Source of the DNA: a virus
Length of the DNA stretch: 27,888 bases
Strand: one strand, 5' to 3'
IMG/VR virus record: IMGVR_UViG_3300042339_000576
Span: 1-27,888 of that record
The position numbers and the translations under genes were made by a program. This document shows, in pieces, positions 17,095 to 24,276 of this stretch. Below the pieces are notes generated by a model. It saw only the letters and a list, made by a program, of their open reading frames with translations, had not been told where the DNA came from and ran no database searches. Numbering within the stretch: position 1 is the stretch's first letter; the number at the start of each line of letters is the position of its first letter.

Positions 17095-17733
17095 CTAAAA
17101 TAATTTATATTTTTCTTTTAATTTTAAATCGTTTTGTTTAATTTTGTTGATTTCATCATCATTTGCAAGTGCCTCATGTGTTAATGATACTGAACCATTT
17201 ACTTTGAAATTTACTAATTTGTAGTTTTGCTTACCATAGTTTCTGTTTTTAACAAATAACCAATCATCTTGTCCCCAAATCATCATTTCTTCTGGTATTG
17301 GAATCCAACTATTTTTATGTACAAATAATACACAACCATATCCACCATTACGATGTTCTATTGGTTCTAATCCAATTTCATAGTTAGTTTCGGCCATATG
17401 ATGGTTTTTTTCATCCATACCAATCAAACCTACCTCTTCTGTAATAAAATCACTTAAAGAATACAATATATTCCAATCCATCCAATTATCATCGTTTAGA
17501 ACCAACAACTTATCATATTGTGCCATAGCTGCACCTTTATTCCAAGGAGCAGTTACATATGTATTTCTACCTTCCAAAATATGTTTTAATTTTGGTAAAT
17601 CCGTAATCGGTGTTTTGTTTGTAGTATTATCAAACAAAAGAATCTCACCAATTAATGGGTGAGAATCTAATTCTTTAAGTGTTTCTTTTAATCTATCACA
17701 CTTCCATAGAGTGGGTATAATAACTGAATACAT
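17095..17733 (-). CDS. Glycosyltransferase family 2-like protein (212 aa)
   Basis: The protein has the GT-A layout: VIIPT at 4-8, LLFDN at 32-36, a probable metal-binding NDDN at 80-83 (KLLVLNDDNWMDW), and an acidic GQDDWLF at 154-160 where GT2 enzymes have their catalytic base region. It would transfer a sugar from an NDP-sugar to an acceptor not shown by the sequence. At 212 residues it is short, with only the catalytic domain and no membrane segments. Its ATG overlaps the stop of the upstream gene (TAATG) and the next gene follows by 2 bases, so it belongs to the operon of the epimerase and the methyltransferases. The acceptor could be virion protein, DNA or host surface; no evidence decides between these. 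Confidence 0.8.
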   Translation of the reverse strand: MYSVIIPTLWKCDRLKETLKELDSHPLIGEILLFDNTTNKTPITDLPKLKHILEGRNTYVTAPWNKGAAMAQYDKLLVLNDDNWMDWNILYSLSDFITEEVGLIGMDEKNHHMAETNYEIGLEPIEHRNGGYGCVLFVHKNSWIPIPEEMMIWGQDDWLFVKNRNYGKQNYKLVNFKVNGSVSLTHEALANDDEINKIKQNDLKLKEKYKLF

Positions 17734-18470
17734 TATAATATATTGTTATGTAAATCTAAATATTTATTTAATTGTTTATCACCTATTGTTTCTTTTGTTA
17801 TATATTTTTTCCATATGGTTGGCATATATGAGTTCCAATTATAGCTTTCGCTACATAATGTAACGTGTGATTTTGATACATCTACCATTTTTCCAGGATA
17901 ACCTTCTACTGAAAATCTTCCTTTTTCAAAACTATCCCACCCATCTATACTAAATAATTTTTCTGTATTAAACCAAAAAAATGTTCCACTATAATGCCAA
18001 TTAGTTGTAACCCAAGGAGGACATGGTACAGTTATTTGCATTATACCACTAAATGTTTTATCATTTGTTAAATTGTATTCAATATTAGATAAATAATGTT
18101 CTTCTAAATTAAAAAAATACATTGATAATAACCAAATTTTTACTATATTATTTCCATTTCCACCACTTTTACTACCTTTATTATGTCCAAAAAATGTGAT
18201 TGAATTTTTATTTTTAATTTCCTTTAAAGATTGAATAAAATACTCCGATTCTCTTGTTTCCGAATTGTTTTGTACAATTTCAATATCACAATTAGGAAAT
18301 AATTCAATTAAATGTGAATTATTTTTAGACATATCATCTACTGCAATTTTTATAATCCTTTGTCCATTAAATGTTGATAAATAGCGATTTAATAAATTAA
18401 TATTATAATTTGCAAATTCATTTATTTCGGAATTTTCAAAATAACAATAATACACTAGATTTTTAATCAT
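17733..18470 (-). CDS. Glycosyltransferase-like protein of uncertain family (245 aa)
   Basis: The early part YYCYFENSEIN... looks like the N-terminal strand and loop of a nucleotide-sugar enzyme. FFGHNKGSKS (about 93-102) followed by IVKIWLLSMYFF, and HYSGTFFWFNTEKL (about 159-172), recall hypothetical glycosyltransferases of capsule clusters in which HNKG and GTFFW recur. EGYPGKM (about 189-195) is another conserved-looking segment. I cannot name the exact family. It lies between a methyltransferase and a GT2-like gene in the sugar operon. The base composition is very AT-rich and similar to the neighbouring methyltransferase gene, so the two may have been acquired together. Assignment as a glycosyltransferase is likely but not proven. 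Confidence 0.65.
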   Translation of the reverse strand: MIKNLVYYCYFENSEINEFANYNINLLNRYLSTFNGQRIIKIAVDDMSKNNSHLIELFPNCDIEIVQNNSETRESEYFIQSLKEIKNKNSITFFGHNKGSKSGGNGNNIVKIWLLSMYFFNLEEHYLSNIEYNLTNDKTFSGIMQITVPCPPWVTTNWHYSGTFFWFNTEKLFSIDGWDSFEKGRFSVEGYPGKMVDVSKSHVTLCSESYNWNSYMPTIWKKYITKETIGDKQLNKYLDLHNNIL

Positions 18471-18473
18471 TTG

Positions 18474-19037
18474 CTATATTTTTTTAATTATTATCAATAC
18501 ATCATCATACCTATCTTTATTTTTTCTCAAATCAATATATTCATATGATATTCCCAATAAATTACATTCATTATCAAAAAATTTCTTTTCATTATCCCAA
18601 TCTTGTATATCTTCGATTATAAGAGTTCCACCTGATTTAATTTTTTTAAACCACTCTTTTATAGATATTAATTGGGTATTTAAAGTATGCGGACCATCAT
18701 CTATTAAATAATCTAAAGAATTATCAGCAAATTTATTAATAGTATTAATATCATATGCATCTTCGTATAACATGGTTACATTTGGAATGGTATTGACAAA
18801 ATCTTTATCATTTTCATTCATTTCATGTCCATTATCAATTCCAAAAATTGATGAATTTATAAACCAATTACTTAATAATTGTAAAGAATCTCCCCTTCTT
18901 ACACCAATTTCTACAATAGTTAATTTTTCTGTTTTTTTATCAGTAAATTCATTTGAATAATAACCATCAATATAATCGTGTAAAGTACCTTTATCACTTT
19001 TTGGTTCTAGTTTGTTGTAATAATCTGCAAATGTCAT
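18474..19037 (-). CDS. Class I SAM-dependent methyltransferase-like protein (187 aa)
   Basis: The Rossmann-fold motif I is seen as IVEIGVRRGDSLQLL (about 40-54), then SSIFGIDNG (motif II, acidic end), SLDYLIDDGPHTLNTQLISI (motif IV region) and GGTLIIEDIQDWD (motif V/VI). The DDGPHT segment is typical of the macrocin O-methyltransferase/cephalosporin hydroxylase-like group (Methyltransf_24), which often acts on sugars. The start is set at the ATG at 19037 (MTFADYYNKL); a longer reading from a TTG at 19061 would overlap the epimerase gene by 13 bases and pass through an 11-base A-run. The leader before the ATG is almost pure A. The gene is markedly AT-rich: for example 10 of 60 bases are G or C at 18481-18540, against 20 of 60 at 19141-19200. 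Confidence 0.8.
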   Translation of the reverse strand: MTFADYYNKLEPKSDKGTLHDYIDGYYSNEFTDKKTEKLTIVEIGVRRGDSLQLLSNWFINSSIFGIDNGHEMNENDKDFVNTIPNVTMLYEDAYDINTINKFADNSLDYLIDDGPHTLNTQLISIKEWFKKIKSGGTLIIEDIQDWDNEKKFFDNECNLLGISYEYIDLRKNKDRYDDVLIIIKKI

Positions 19038-19048
19038 AATTTTTTTTT

Positions 19049-20041
19049 TTAGTTTTTCCAAAATGAGTAAATACCATTATCTATCTCATACGAATCCCAA
19101 ACGAATTGTTCTCTTTTAGGTTGTTTTTGAGCCCACTCCCACATATCCTTCAATCCATCTTCTAATTCGGTTTTGTGTTCAAATCCCAATATATCAATCG
19201 ATTTCTTCCAAGTTGGAATGGCATGTTTAACTTCATGTCTACCTTCTTTATATTCGATTGTACCACCACCAATTACTTTTTGTAATACTTTACACGCATC
19301 GTTGATTGTAAATTCCTCTACACCACCTAAATTGATAATTTGATTTGATGCTTCTGGTAAAATAGCAGATTTCCATAGTGGTTCAACAATATCATCAATA
19401 CAACTAAATGCTCTCGTTTGTTCTCCATCACCAAATATAGTCATTGGTTTACCATTTAAGTGCTGATACATCCAAATACCTAAAACATTTCTGTACTTAT
19501 CCCAAATGTTTTGATTTCTACCATACACATTATGTGGTCGGATAATACACCAATCTAAACCATGCTGTTCTCCTGCAATTTGTATATCCATTTCACAACC
19601 ATATTTTGCCACACCATATGGGTCAATTGGTGCTTGTTGTTGGTTCTCATCAAAGATACCACCTTCGCCATGTCCATATACTGCAAGAGTAGAAGTGAAT
19701 ACCAATCTTTTAACATTATATTTAATACAATTATTTACTATTTTAGCAGTTGCAACTAAATTGTTTTCATAGTTGTACTTTCTGATAAACGGTGATAATC
19801 CTTCGGCCGCATAAGCTGCTAAATGAAATACATAATCAAACTTATATACCTCAAAACAATTTTCAATTGGGTGATTGACAATATCTTGATTCCAAAATGT
19901 TACCTTTGGATTAATATTTTCTTTATATCCACCACTTAAATCATCAATACCTACTACTTCTGCTTCTGGTACATTTTCTATGATGTAATCTGCTAATCTA
20001 CTGCCTAATAATCCAGCTACACCTGTAATTAATACTTTCAT
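19049..20041 (-). CDS. NAD-dependent nucleotide-sugar epimerase/dehydratase (330 aa)
   Basis: This extended SDR enzyme would convert an NDP-sugar, for example by 4-epimerisation, using bound NAD. The N-terminal nucleotide-binding motif is MKVLITGVAGLLGSRLADYI (Gly at 7, 10 and 13) and VVGIDDLSGG (29-38). The catalytic pattern is TSTLAVYG (116-123) with Y142 and K146 in DPYGVAKYGCE. RPHNVYGRNQNIW and FGDGEQTRAFSCIDDIVEPL fit the substrate half of the family. The exact sugar cannot be told from the sequence. It starts at an ATG that overlaps the stop of the upstream methyltransferase-like gene (TAATG). It supplies a sugar donor for the downstream glycosyltransferases, a reading supported by the shared operon. 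Confidence 0.92.
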   Translation of the reverse strand: MKVLITGVAGLLGSRLADYIIENVPEAEVVGIDDLSGGYKENINPKVTFWNQDIVNHPIENCFEVYKFDYVFHLAAYAAEGLSPFIRKYNYENNLVATAKIVNNCIKYNVKRLVFTSTLAVYGHGEGGIFDENQQQAPIDPYGVAKYGCEMDIQIAGEQHGLDWCIIRPHNVYGRNQNIWDKYRNVLGIWMYQHLNGKPMTIFGDGEQTRAFSCIDDIVEPLWKSAILPEASNQIINLGGVEEFTINDACKVLQKVIGGGTIEYKEGRHEVKHAIPTWKKSIDILGFEHKTELEDGLKDMWEWAQKQPKREQFVWDSYEIDNGIYSFWKN

Positions 20042-20601
20042 TATTTCCTCTTTAATATAGTTAAACCATTGTTATTTGTATATCTTTCGTGCAATTCCCA
20101 GTGTGGATTTGCTTCTAAAAACTCTTCAATTGCTTTCCACAATCCCATACCTTCTTCAAACCAATCATCTCCCGTTGTATATCTTTCTCCAATAAATTCA
20201 TAAGTTGTTGTATCGTGAAATGCAATATACTTTCGTGCTTTATTACCATGTAATTCCAATTCAATTTTTAATTGGTCATAGTGATGTAATGTATCTATGA
20301 ATAAAAAATCAGTTTCTTCGATTATTAAATCACGAGTATCGGCTCTCTCAAACTTAAAATCAATCCCATGCATTTCTGCTAATTCGTATGCAACATTGAT
20401 ACCGGGTGCATCATTATAATCATATGAAATTAAAGTTTTGGGATTACCCATCATAAACGCAAATGTGGATACTACCCAACGGACTCCCATTTCGGTAATA
20501 TGCTCACATTCTTCTGCATATTTTTTTAATGTAGGTAAATGTTCGTTAATATCAGATGGAGTATGACACTTTTGTTCGTAAATCCTTTCTAGTGGAGACA
20601 T
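20041..20601 (-). CDS. Methyltransferase-like protein (186 aa)
   Basis: The protein has a Rossmann-type methyltransferase pattern: HITEMGVRWVVSTFAFMMGN (about 34-53; motif I with only one Gly of the usual loop), LISYDYND (motif II), and ETDFLFIDTLHHYDQLKIEL (about 95-114). FHDTTTYEFIGE then follows the central strand. HHYDQ and FHDT are typical of the CmcI/Methyltransf_24 type. The degenerate glycine loop (EMGVRWVVS) may mean weakened cofactor binding. The first 50 bases overlap the 3' end of uvsE in another frame; no later Met is suitable, so the overlap seems real. The epimerase start overlaps its stop (TAATG). It probably acts on the sugar pathway, but the substrate is unknown. Confidence 0.78.
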   Translation of the reverse strand: MSPLERIYEQKCHTPSDINEHLPTLKKYAEECEHITEMGVRWVVSTFAFMMGNPKTLISYDYNDAPGINVAYELAEMHGIDFKFERADTRDLIIEETDFLFIDTLHHYDQLKIELELHGNKARKYIAFHDTTTYEFIGERYTTGDDWFEEGMGLWKAIEEFLEANPHWELHERYTNNNGLTILKRK

Positions 20602-21517
20602 GTTTAATTGTTAATTCATTAATAAAAGGTAGGATAGCTAATTCTTTAGCTTTTGCTTCTACCATAACATCTACATCAATATTATAAGTATCTGGTAGGT
20701 TTGTAATATAATCTGAATGTGCTTGTGGTTTTATTTTTGCATCACTTTCATGTAAAGCTTTTGATTCTGAATAGTGAACTTCTGGCTTTACACCTGATTT
20801 GTTCCAAGTAGATACTGCAAGGATAAGAGCTTGTTGTTCGGTTAAATCACCGGTACAAAATTGGTGGTGGTGGTAATCGAATACAATTGGAATACCAATC
20901 TTATGATGAATGTACATTAAATCTGCAACAGAGTACATAGATGCCTTATCATCATTCTCTATTGTCAATCGTTTCTTTACACTGTCAGAGAGTTTCTCAA
21001 AGTTCTCACAGAATCTATCCATCGCAGAGATTTTATCTCCGTAGACACCATTACAATGAATATTAATATTGTTGTATGGAGTTTTAGATAATCCCATCAA
21101 ATCAAATACTTTACCATGTAGTTCTAAATCTGTGAAAGTGTTTTGGACTACTTTTGGATTGGGAGAAACCAATACGTTGAAAGGACCTGGATGTGAATTA
21201 ATACGCAAACCATTTTCTGTTGCATAAGTACCGCACCCTTTGAGTATATTTGCTATTTTATTGTAATCAGGTAAATCTTCTAAATTGTACTCACTACCCC
21301 ACGGAAATACATCGGATGAAATGCGGAATAGTTTAATACCATTCTTAACATTCCATTTTAGAATTTCAAATAAATCACGTGAATTTTGCAATCCTAATTC
21401 GGAAGCATATTCAATACCACGTTCGTTAAATGTTTTTTTGACCATACTACGATTGGTAGTAATGCGTGGAGTTTGTGCTCCCAATGTCATATTGATACAA
21501 GCATAACCTAAATTCAT
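20552..21517 (-). CDS. uvsE: UV damage endonuclease UvsE
   Basis: UvsE cuts the DNA backbone 5' of UV photoproducts and other lesions, allowing repair by host or phage enzymes. It is a TIM barrel with three metals. The start MNLGYACINMTLG is typical, and metal-binding positions are visible: H109 (INSHPGPF), H154 (NIHCNG), E187 (TIENDDK), D214 and H217 in FDYHHHQF, H249 (EVHYSES) and H267 (QAHSDY). The length of 321 residues is normal for the family. The gene begins the operon of sugar-modification genes and has a host-type promoter 30 bases upstream. UV repair in a phage suits a lit, probably aquatic, habitat; this is inference. Confidence 0.95.
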   Translation of the reverse strand: MNLGYACINMTLGAQTPRITTNRSMVKKTFNERGIEYASELGLQNSRDLFEILKWNVKNGIKLFRISSDVFPWGSEYNLEDLPDYNKIANILKGCGTYATENGLRINSHPGPFNVLVSPNPKVVQNTFTDLELHGKVFDLMGLSKTPYNNINIHCNGVYGDKISAMDRFCENFEKLSDSVKKRLTIENDDKASMYSVADLMYIHHKIGIPIVFDYHHHQFCTGDLTEQQALILAVSTWNKSGVKPEVHYSESKALHESDAKIKPQAHSDYITNLPDTYNIDVDVMVEAKAKELAILPFINELTIKHVSTRKDLRTKVSYSI

Positions 21518-21547
21518 ATTTTTATAGTTTATAGTTTAACTTAAAAT

Positions 21548-21579
21548 CAAATATACAAATAATTTTTGATAAATCCTAA
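21548..21579 (-). promoter_or_regulatory. Bacteroidota-type promoter before uvsE
   Basis: On the minus strand TATATTTG (21548-21555) is a full -7 match. Twenty bases upstream stands TTAG (21576-21579), a three-of-four match to the -33 TTTG. It ends at the stop codon of the zinc-ribbon gene and lies 30 bases before the uvsE ATG. Confidence 0.7.
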
Positions 21580-21819
21580 TTAAATTTCCCATTTATTTTC
21601 AGGACAACCAGTTTTTTCTGGTACAAACACTTTTGCTCTTAATACACATCCACATTGTCCGCAAATCTTAACCATACCAACTCCCAAATCTACCTCTTTC
21701 ATAAAAGGACAAGAATTACAGGTTTCTAATCGTTGTGCAGCAATAGCAGATTGTTCTAATGTTGGGTCTACCATAACCGCATATGCATTGAATATTTCTT
21801 TTACTTTTGACAATTTCAT
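21580..21819 (-). CDS. Small zinc-ribbon protein (79 aa)
   Basis: Cysteines at 34, 37, 53, 56, 58 and 72 form a zinc-binding pattern: CNSCPF, then CGQCGCVL, then a late CPENKW. The N-terminal half (IFNAYAVMVDPTLEQSAIAA) is helical. Similar proteins (C..C......CG.CGC.L..K......CP..KW) are common as small genes in large phages and are recalled as DUF6171-like; the function is unknown. Binding to nucleic acid or protein is possible. The gene starts 1 base after the stop of the four-helix membrane protein, so it shares its transcript. The downstream uvsE promoter overlaps its end. Confidence 0.82.
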   Translation of the reverse strand: MKLSKVKEIFNAYAVMVDPTLEQSAIAAQRLETCNSCPFMKEVDLGVGMVKICGQCGCVLRAKVFVPEKTGCPENKWEI

Positions 21820-21820
21820 A

Positions 21821-22876
21821 TTAATAACTTTTTTGTGTAAAATCTTCTCCGTCTTTTAATTTATCCAAATCCCTTTGATTTCCTTTTTGAGTACGCATCC
21901 AATACTTTATAGCATGTCTATCGTTAATCCATAACGATTTATTATTCCAATCAAAATCAGATAAGGTATAATATGGTGCTTTTGATGTTATTGAAACAGT
22001 TTCTTCTGTATCTTCGAATTTGTTTATATTTTCATCTACAATTTTCCCATCGTATTCCAAATCTCCATAAATTTCGTAGTTTTTATCAACATCTTCAGTA
22101 ATCTGTTCGTTATTTGTATATTCTACCACTTTTTTTGGTTTTTTCTTTCTATCTTGCTCCAAAGCAGTGTTAAATGCAATCAAAAGTGTTACCGCCATCG
22201 GGTCAAACACAAAAATTAGTAAAAATATGAAGAATTTTACAACTGAATTGATTGGTAAGTCGAATGATTCGGCAATAAACTTAAATCCACCGATTTCTCG
22301 CTCTAAATCTAGGTTGTTATTCTTAATTTCGTTGATTTTTATGTTCCAAACTGCCATTGAGTCATTCAAAACACCAATTTTAGTGGATAATTTAGTAATT
22401 TGCCTATCTCTGTTGTCAATTGAACGGATTAATCGGTTGTTTACCTTACCACTACCTAACAAAGTACCTGAATTTTGTTGTAGATTACCCATTTGTGAGT
22501 TAAGTTGAGCAATTTGTTGCTCATTTTGGGTAATTTTACTCTGAAACACACCTATCTCTCTACTAACCACATCACTTTTTAACGATGTTGATTGATATGC
22601 GTTGGATAAGAACCCAAAAATACCAGCTGATGTGATTACAACCAGTATAAGAACACCTAAAAGTAGATATGTTCTTAATAATTTGTTAGTAGTATCCCAA
22701 TATTGGTGTAGGTAGGACGCGGAAACGAGTTTAGCAATCTCCAAAGATGTTCCCATCACTGCAACTGCTAAACTTGCTCCACTAAATAATAATGCTAAAC
22801 CCGTTACTGAAAAGAATGCTGCACATCCGGCAACTGTTAGTGCCGCCAATCCAACTAATATAGTAAATGGTTTCAT
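21821..22876 (-). CDS. Membrane protein with periplasm- or cytoplasm-facing coiled coil (351 aa)
   Basis: Function unknown. Membrane helices are visible at about 4-21, 23-42 and 66-90, then a long coiled coil at about 105-200 (VSREIGVFQSKITQNEQQIA) and a fourth helix at 214-238 (FFIFLLIFVFDPMAVTLLIA). A basic stretch RKKKPKK (243-249) follows, and the C-terminal 100 residues are acidic and end in a small WMRTQKGNQ-type segment. The FVFDPMAV.L..AFN segment recurs in membrane proteins of many large phages as I recall them. The repeated helix pairs with a coiled coil between suggest a membrane-reshaping or superinfection-related protein, but this is a guess. It is cotranscribed with the 63-residue gene and the zinc ribbon. 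Confidence 0.8.
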   Translation of the reverse strand: MKPFTILVGLAALTVAGCAAFFSVTGLALLFSGASLAVAVMGTSLEIAKLVSASYLHQYWDTTNKLLRTYLLLGVLILVVITSAGIFGFLSNAYQSTSLKSDVVSREIGVFQSKITQNEQQIAQLNSQMGNLQQNSGTLLGSGKVNNRLIRSIDNRDRQITKLSTKIGVLNDSMAVWNIKINEIKNNNLDLEREIGGFKFIAESFDLPINSVVKFFIFLLIFVFDPMAVTLLIAFNTALEQDRKKKPKKVVEYTNNEQITEDVDKNYEIYGDLEYDGKIVDENINKFEDTEETVSITSKAPYYTLSDFDWNNKSLWINDRHAIKYWMRTQKGNQRDLDKLKDGEDFTQKSY

Positions 22877-22882
22877 TTGTTT

Positions 22883-23074
22883 TTAGTATGGTCCTTCGTT
22901 GTTCTCCAAATCAACTAGCTCTCTAATCTTTTGAGAGGTATAGCCAATTTCTTCGATTAACTTAATTGCATCGGATTGTGTAGCTTGTGTTTCACTTTTT
23001 GCAATTTTCATTAAGTAGTCTGTACGAACATCCACTCTTGATAATAGTTCTCTAACTTGGTCTCTGTATTTCAT
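22883..23074 (-). CDS. Small helical protein (63 aa)
   Basis: Not recognised. The protein (MKYRDQVRELLSRVDVRTDY..., ending ELVDLENNEGPY) is charged and helical, with no membrane segment or motif; two helices of about 25 residues are likely, perhaps a dimeric coiled coil. Similar short proteins occur in T4-like cyanophages as I recall. It is the first gene of a three-gene unit with the membrane protein and the zinc ribbon. Upstream lie a TATTTATA motif (15 bases away), a terminator-like hairpin, and a host-type promoter at 23138-23169, so its leader may be regulated. Confidence 0.75.
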   Translation of the reverse strand: MKYRDQVRELLSRVDVRTDYLMKIAKSETQATQSDAIKLIEEIGYTSQKIRELVDLENNEGPY

Positions 23075-23089
23075 AAAACATTTATTTAT

Positions 23090-23097
23090 TATAAATA
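23090..23097 (-). promoter_or_regulatory. Candidate phage late-promoter motif TATTTATA
   Basis: The coding strand reads TATTTATA 15 bases before the ATG at 23074 and downstream of a terminator-like hairpin. This would let the three-gene unit be transcribed again late, when the upstream promoter is blocked by the hairpin. Confidence 0.4.
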
Positions 23098-23101
23098 TGG
23101 T

Positions 23102-23130
23102 AAAAAATAAAAGGGTAGAAAATCTACCCT
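23102..23130 (-). terminator. Terminator-like hairpin after hsp20
   Basis: On the minus strand a perfect 8-base stem AGGGTAGA/TCTACCCT with a TTT loop (23112-23119 and 23123-23130) is followed by TTTATTTTTT. It would end transcripts of hsp20, whose stop codon is 26 bases upstream. It also lies at about +1 of the promoter at 23138-23169, so it may instead cap that transcript as a 5' stem. Confidence 0.8.
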
Positions 23131-23137
23131 CTTATTA

Positions 23138-23169
23138 CAAATATACGAAACAAATTTTACTTTAACAAC
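23138..23169 (-). promoter_or_regulatory. Bacteroidota-type promoter at the end of hsp20
   Basis: The minus strand shows GTTG (23166-23169, three of four to TTTG), a 20-base spacer and TATATTTG (23138-23145). The -33 part lies inside the last codons of hsp20. The likely start point, about 7 bases after the -7 box, is right at the foot of the hairpin at 23112-23130. Confidence 0.7.
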
Positions 23170-23540
23170 TTTATTTGTAGTTTTTTTGCTAATGTATCCT
23201 CTTTCTTTGGAATAACGATTAAAAGGACACCATTTTTGATTGAGCACTCTGCTTTTTCTAAATCGTAATCTTTGTTGATTGTAATTGCATCATCAATCTC
23301 TTTAATTAAATTGGATTGGATACTTTCAACATCTTCTTTTTTAGCCTTTACTTTTAAAATGTTGTTGTTGGCTTCTACTGTAACATCTTCTTGTCCATAT
23401 CCCAATACGGAATAGGCAATTTCTAACTGCACATCATCTTTTGATTGATATACCGCATTTTGTGATAAACGAACTACCGAAGATTTTTCGGTTGTTGGTG
23501 CGTTTTGTAATCTACTCATTTCTTGTAATAATTCAAACAT
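23157..23540 (-). CDS. Small heat-shock protein, Hsp20/alpha-crystallin family
   Basis: Hsp20 proteins are ATP-independent chaperones that hold unfolding proteins. The alpha-crystallin domain covers about residues 30-118: QLEIAYSVLGYGQEDVTVEA, then NNILKVKAKKED, the edge strand ITINKDYDLEKAECSIKNGV (with the family's AECSIKNGVL pattern), and LLIVIPKK. The C-terminal QIKLLK may serve as the short IxI-type tail that binds neighbouring subunits. At 127 residues it is short but complete. Hsp20 genes are common in T4-like cyanophages, where they are thought to help during virion production. The leader is A-rich, and I found no clear host-type promoter in the 89-base gap upstream, but a palindrome is there (23614-23626). 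Confidence 0.92.
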   Translation of the reverse strand: MFELLQEMSRLQNAPTTEKSSVVRLSQNAVYQSKDDVQLEIAYSVLGYGQEDVTVEANNNILKVKAKKEDVESIQSNLIKEIDDAITINKDYDLEKAECSIKNGVLLIVIPKKEDTLAKKLQIKLLK

Positions 23541-23613
23541 ACTATTTTTATTTTAGGTTAAACAATTAAATTATACCATAGTATTATCAATTGCCATACC
23601 ACATATAATACCC

Positions 23614-23626
23614 TGACAAATTGTCA
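23614..23626. repeat. Palindrome TGACAA-N-TTGTCA upstream of hsp20
   Basis: A perfect inverted repeat with 6-base arms and a single central base lies just after the stop of the HD-domain gene and 74 bases before hsp20. There is no T-run beside it, so it is not a terminator; it could be a protein-binding operator. Short palindromes also arise by chance. Confidence 0.35.
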
Positions 23627-23629
23627 TAA

Positions 23630-24274
23630 TTATTCATTATTTTGTGACTCAATTACTGTACTCATATGGTCAGCCCAATGCATAATGTAAGGAATTTTAT
23701 ATTTCATTCGTTTAGTAGTATCAAATACTTTTAAATATTTAACATTATCCTCATCATACATACCATCTGTAAGTTTCATACCAAAGTATTCGGCTTCCGA
23801 AACCTCAATACCATATTGCTGTAATAAAAACATAGTTCTATCGGTATGAGTCATATGAGATATATCTGGGTTAGCTATGTAAACTTTACCTTGATTTTTA
23901 ACATGCCAATCAGATTGGTTTACAATGTAGTATGGTTTACCTTTAGTTCCCAATTTACCTAAATCGTGATGTAATGCACAAAAGATTAATTCTTCATCTG
24001 TAAAATCGGTGATACCACCCATAGAAACAAATAGTTCTTTTACTTTCAATGCATTCTTACATACATTAAATATGTGGTCAATATACCCACCTTCATAGCA
24101 ATTGTGGTATCCTTTGTTTCCGCTAGCAGGTGATAGTGCTAAACTGATACCCAACTCTTCTTCAGAATACATAAGTAGTAATCTTTCTAATCTATCTCCG
24201 CTAAAATATTTTCTGATGATACCAATGAATCTTTCGTAATTTTTTTGTAACTCTTCGTTTGTATATTTTTTCAT
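23630..24274 (-). CDS. HD-domain phosphohydrolase (214 aa)
   Basis: HD-domain enzymes use bound metals to cleave phosphate esters, often of nucleotides. The motif series is present: H67 in EGGYIDHIFN, H103 and D104 in FCALHHDLGK, H143 in HMTHTDRTMF, and D202 in HWADHMST. H57 (GYHNCY) may also take part. The fold is helical throughout and the length fits a single-domain HD protein. Phages carry such proteins in nucleotide metabolism and in defence or counter-defence contexts; neither is proven here. It starts 2 bases after the stop of a 108-residue gene that has a host-type promoter, so it probably belongs to that transcript. Confidence 0.85.
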   Translation of the reverse strand: MKKYTNEELQKNYERFIGIIRKYFSGDRLERLLLMYSEEELGISLALSPASGNKGYHNCYEGGYIDHIFNVCKNALKVKELFVSMGGITDFTDEELIFCALHHDLGKLGTKGKPYYIVNQSDWHVKNQGKVYIANPDISHMTHTDRTMFLLQQYGIEVSEAEYFGMKLTDGMYDEDNVKYLKVFDTTKRMKYKIPYIMHWADHMSTVIESQNNE

Positions 24275-24276
24275 AA

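Noticed and set aside
19038-19061. TTG start of the methyltransferase at 19061 and the 11-base A-run as a possible frameshift site
   Set aside because: The ATG at 19037 follows an ideal A-rich leader, both genes are complete in their own frames, and no fused product would make sense.
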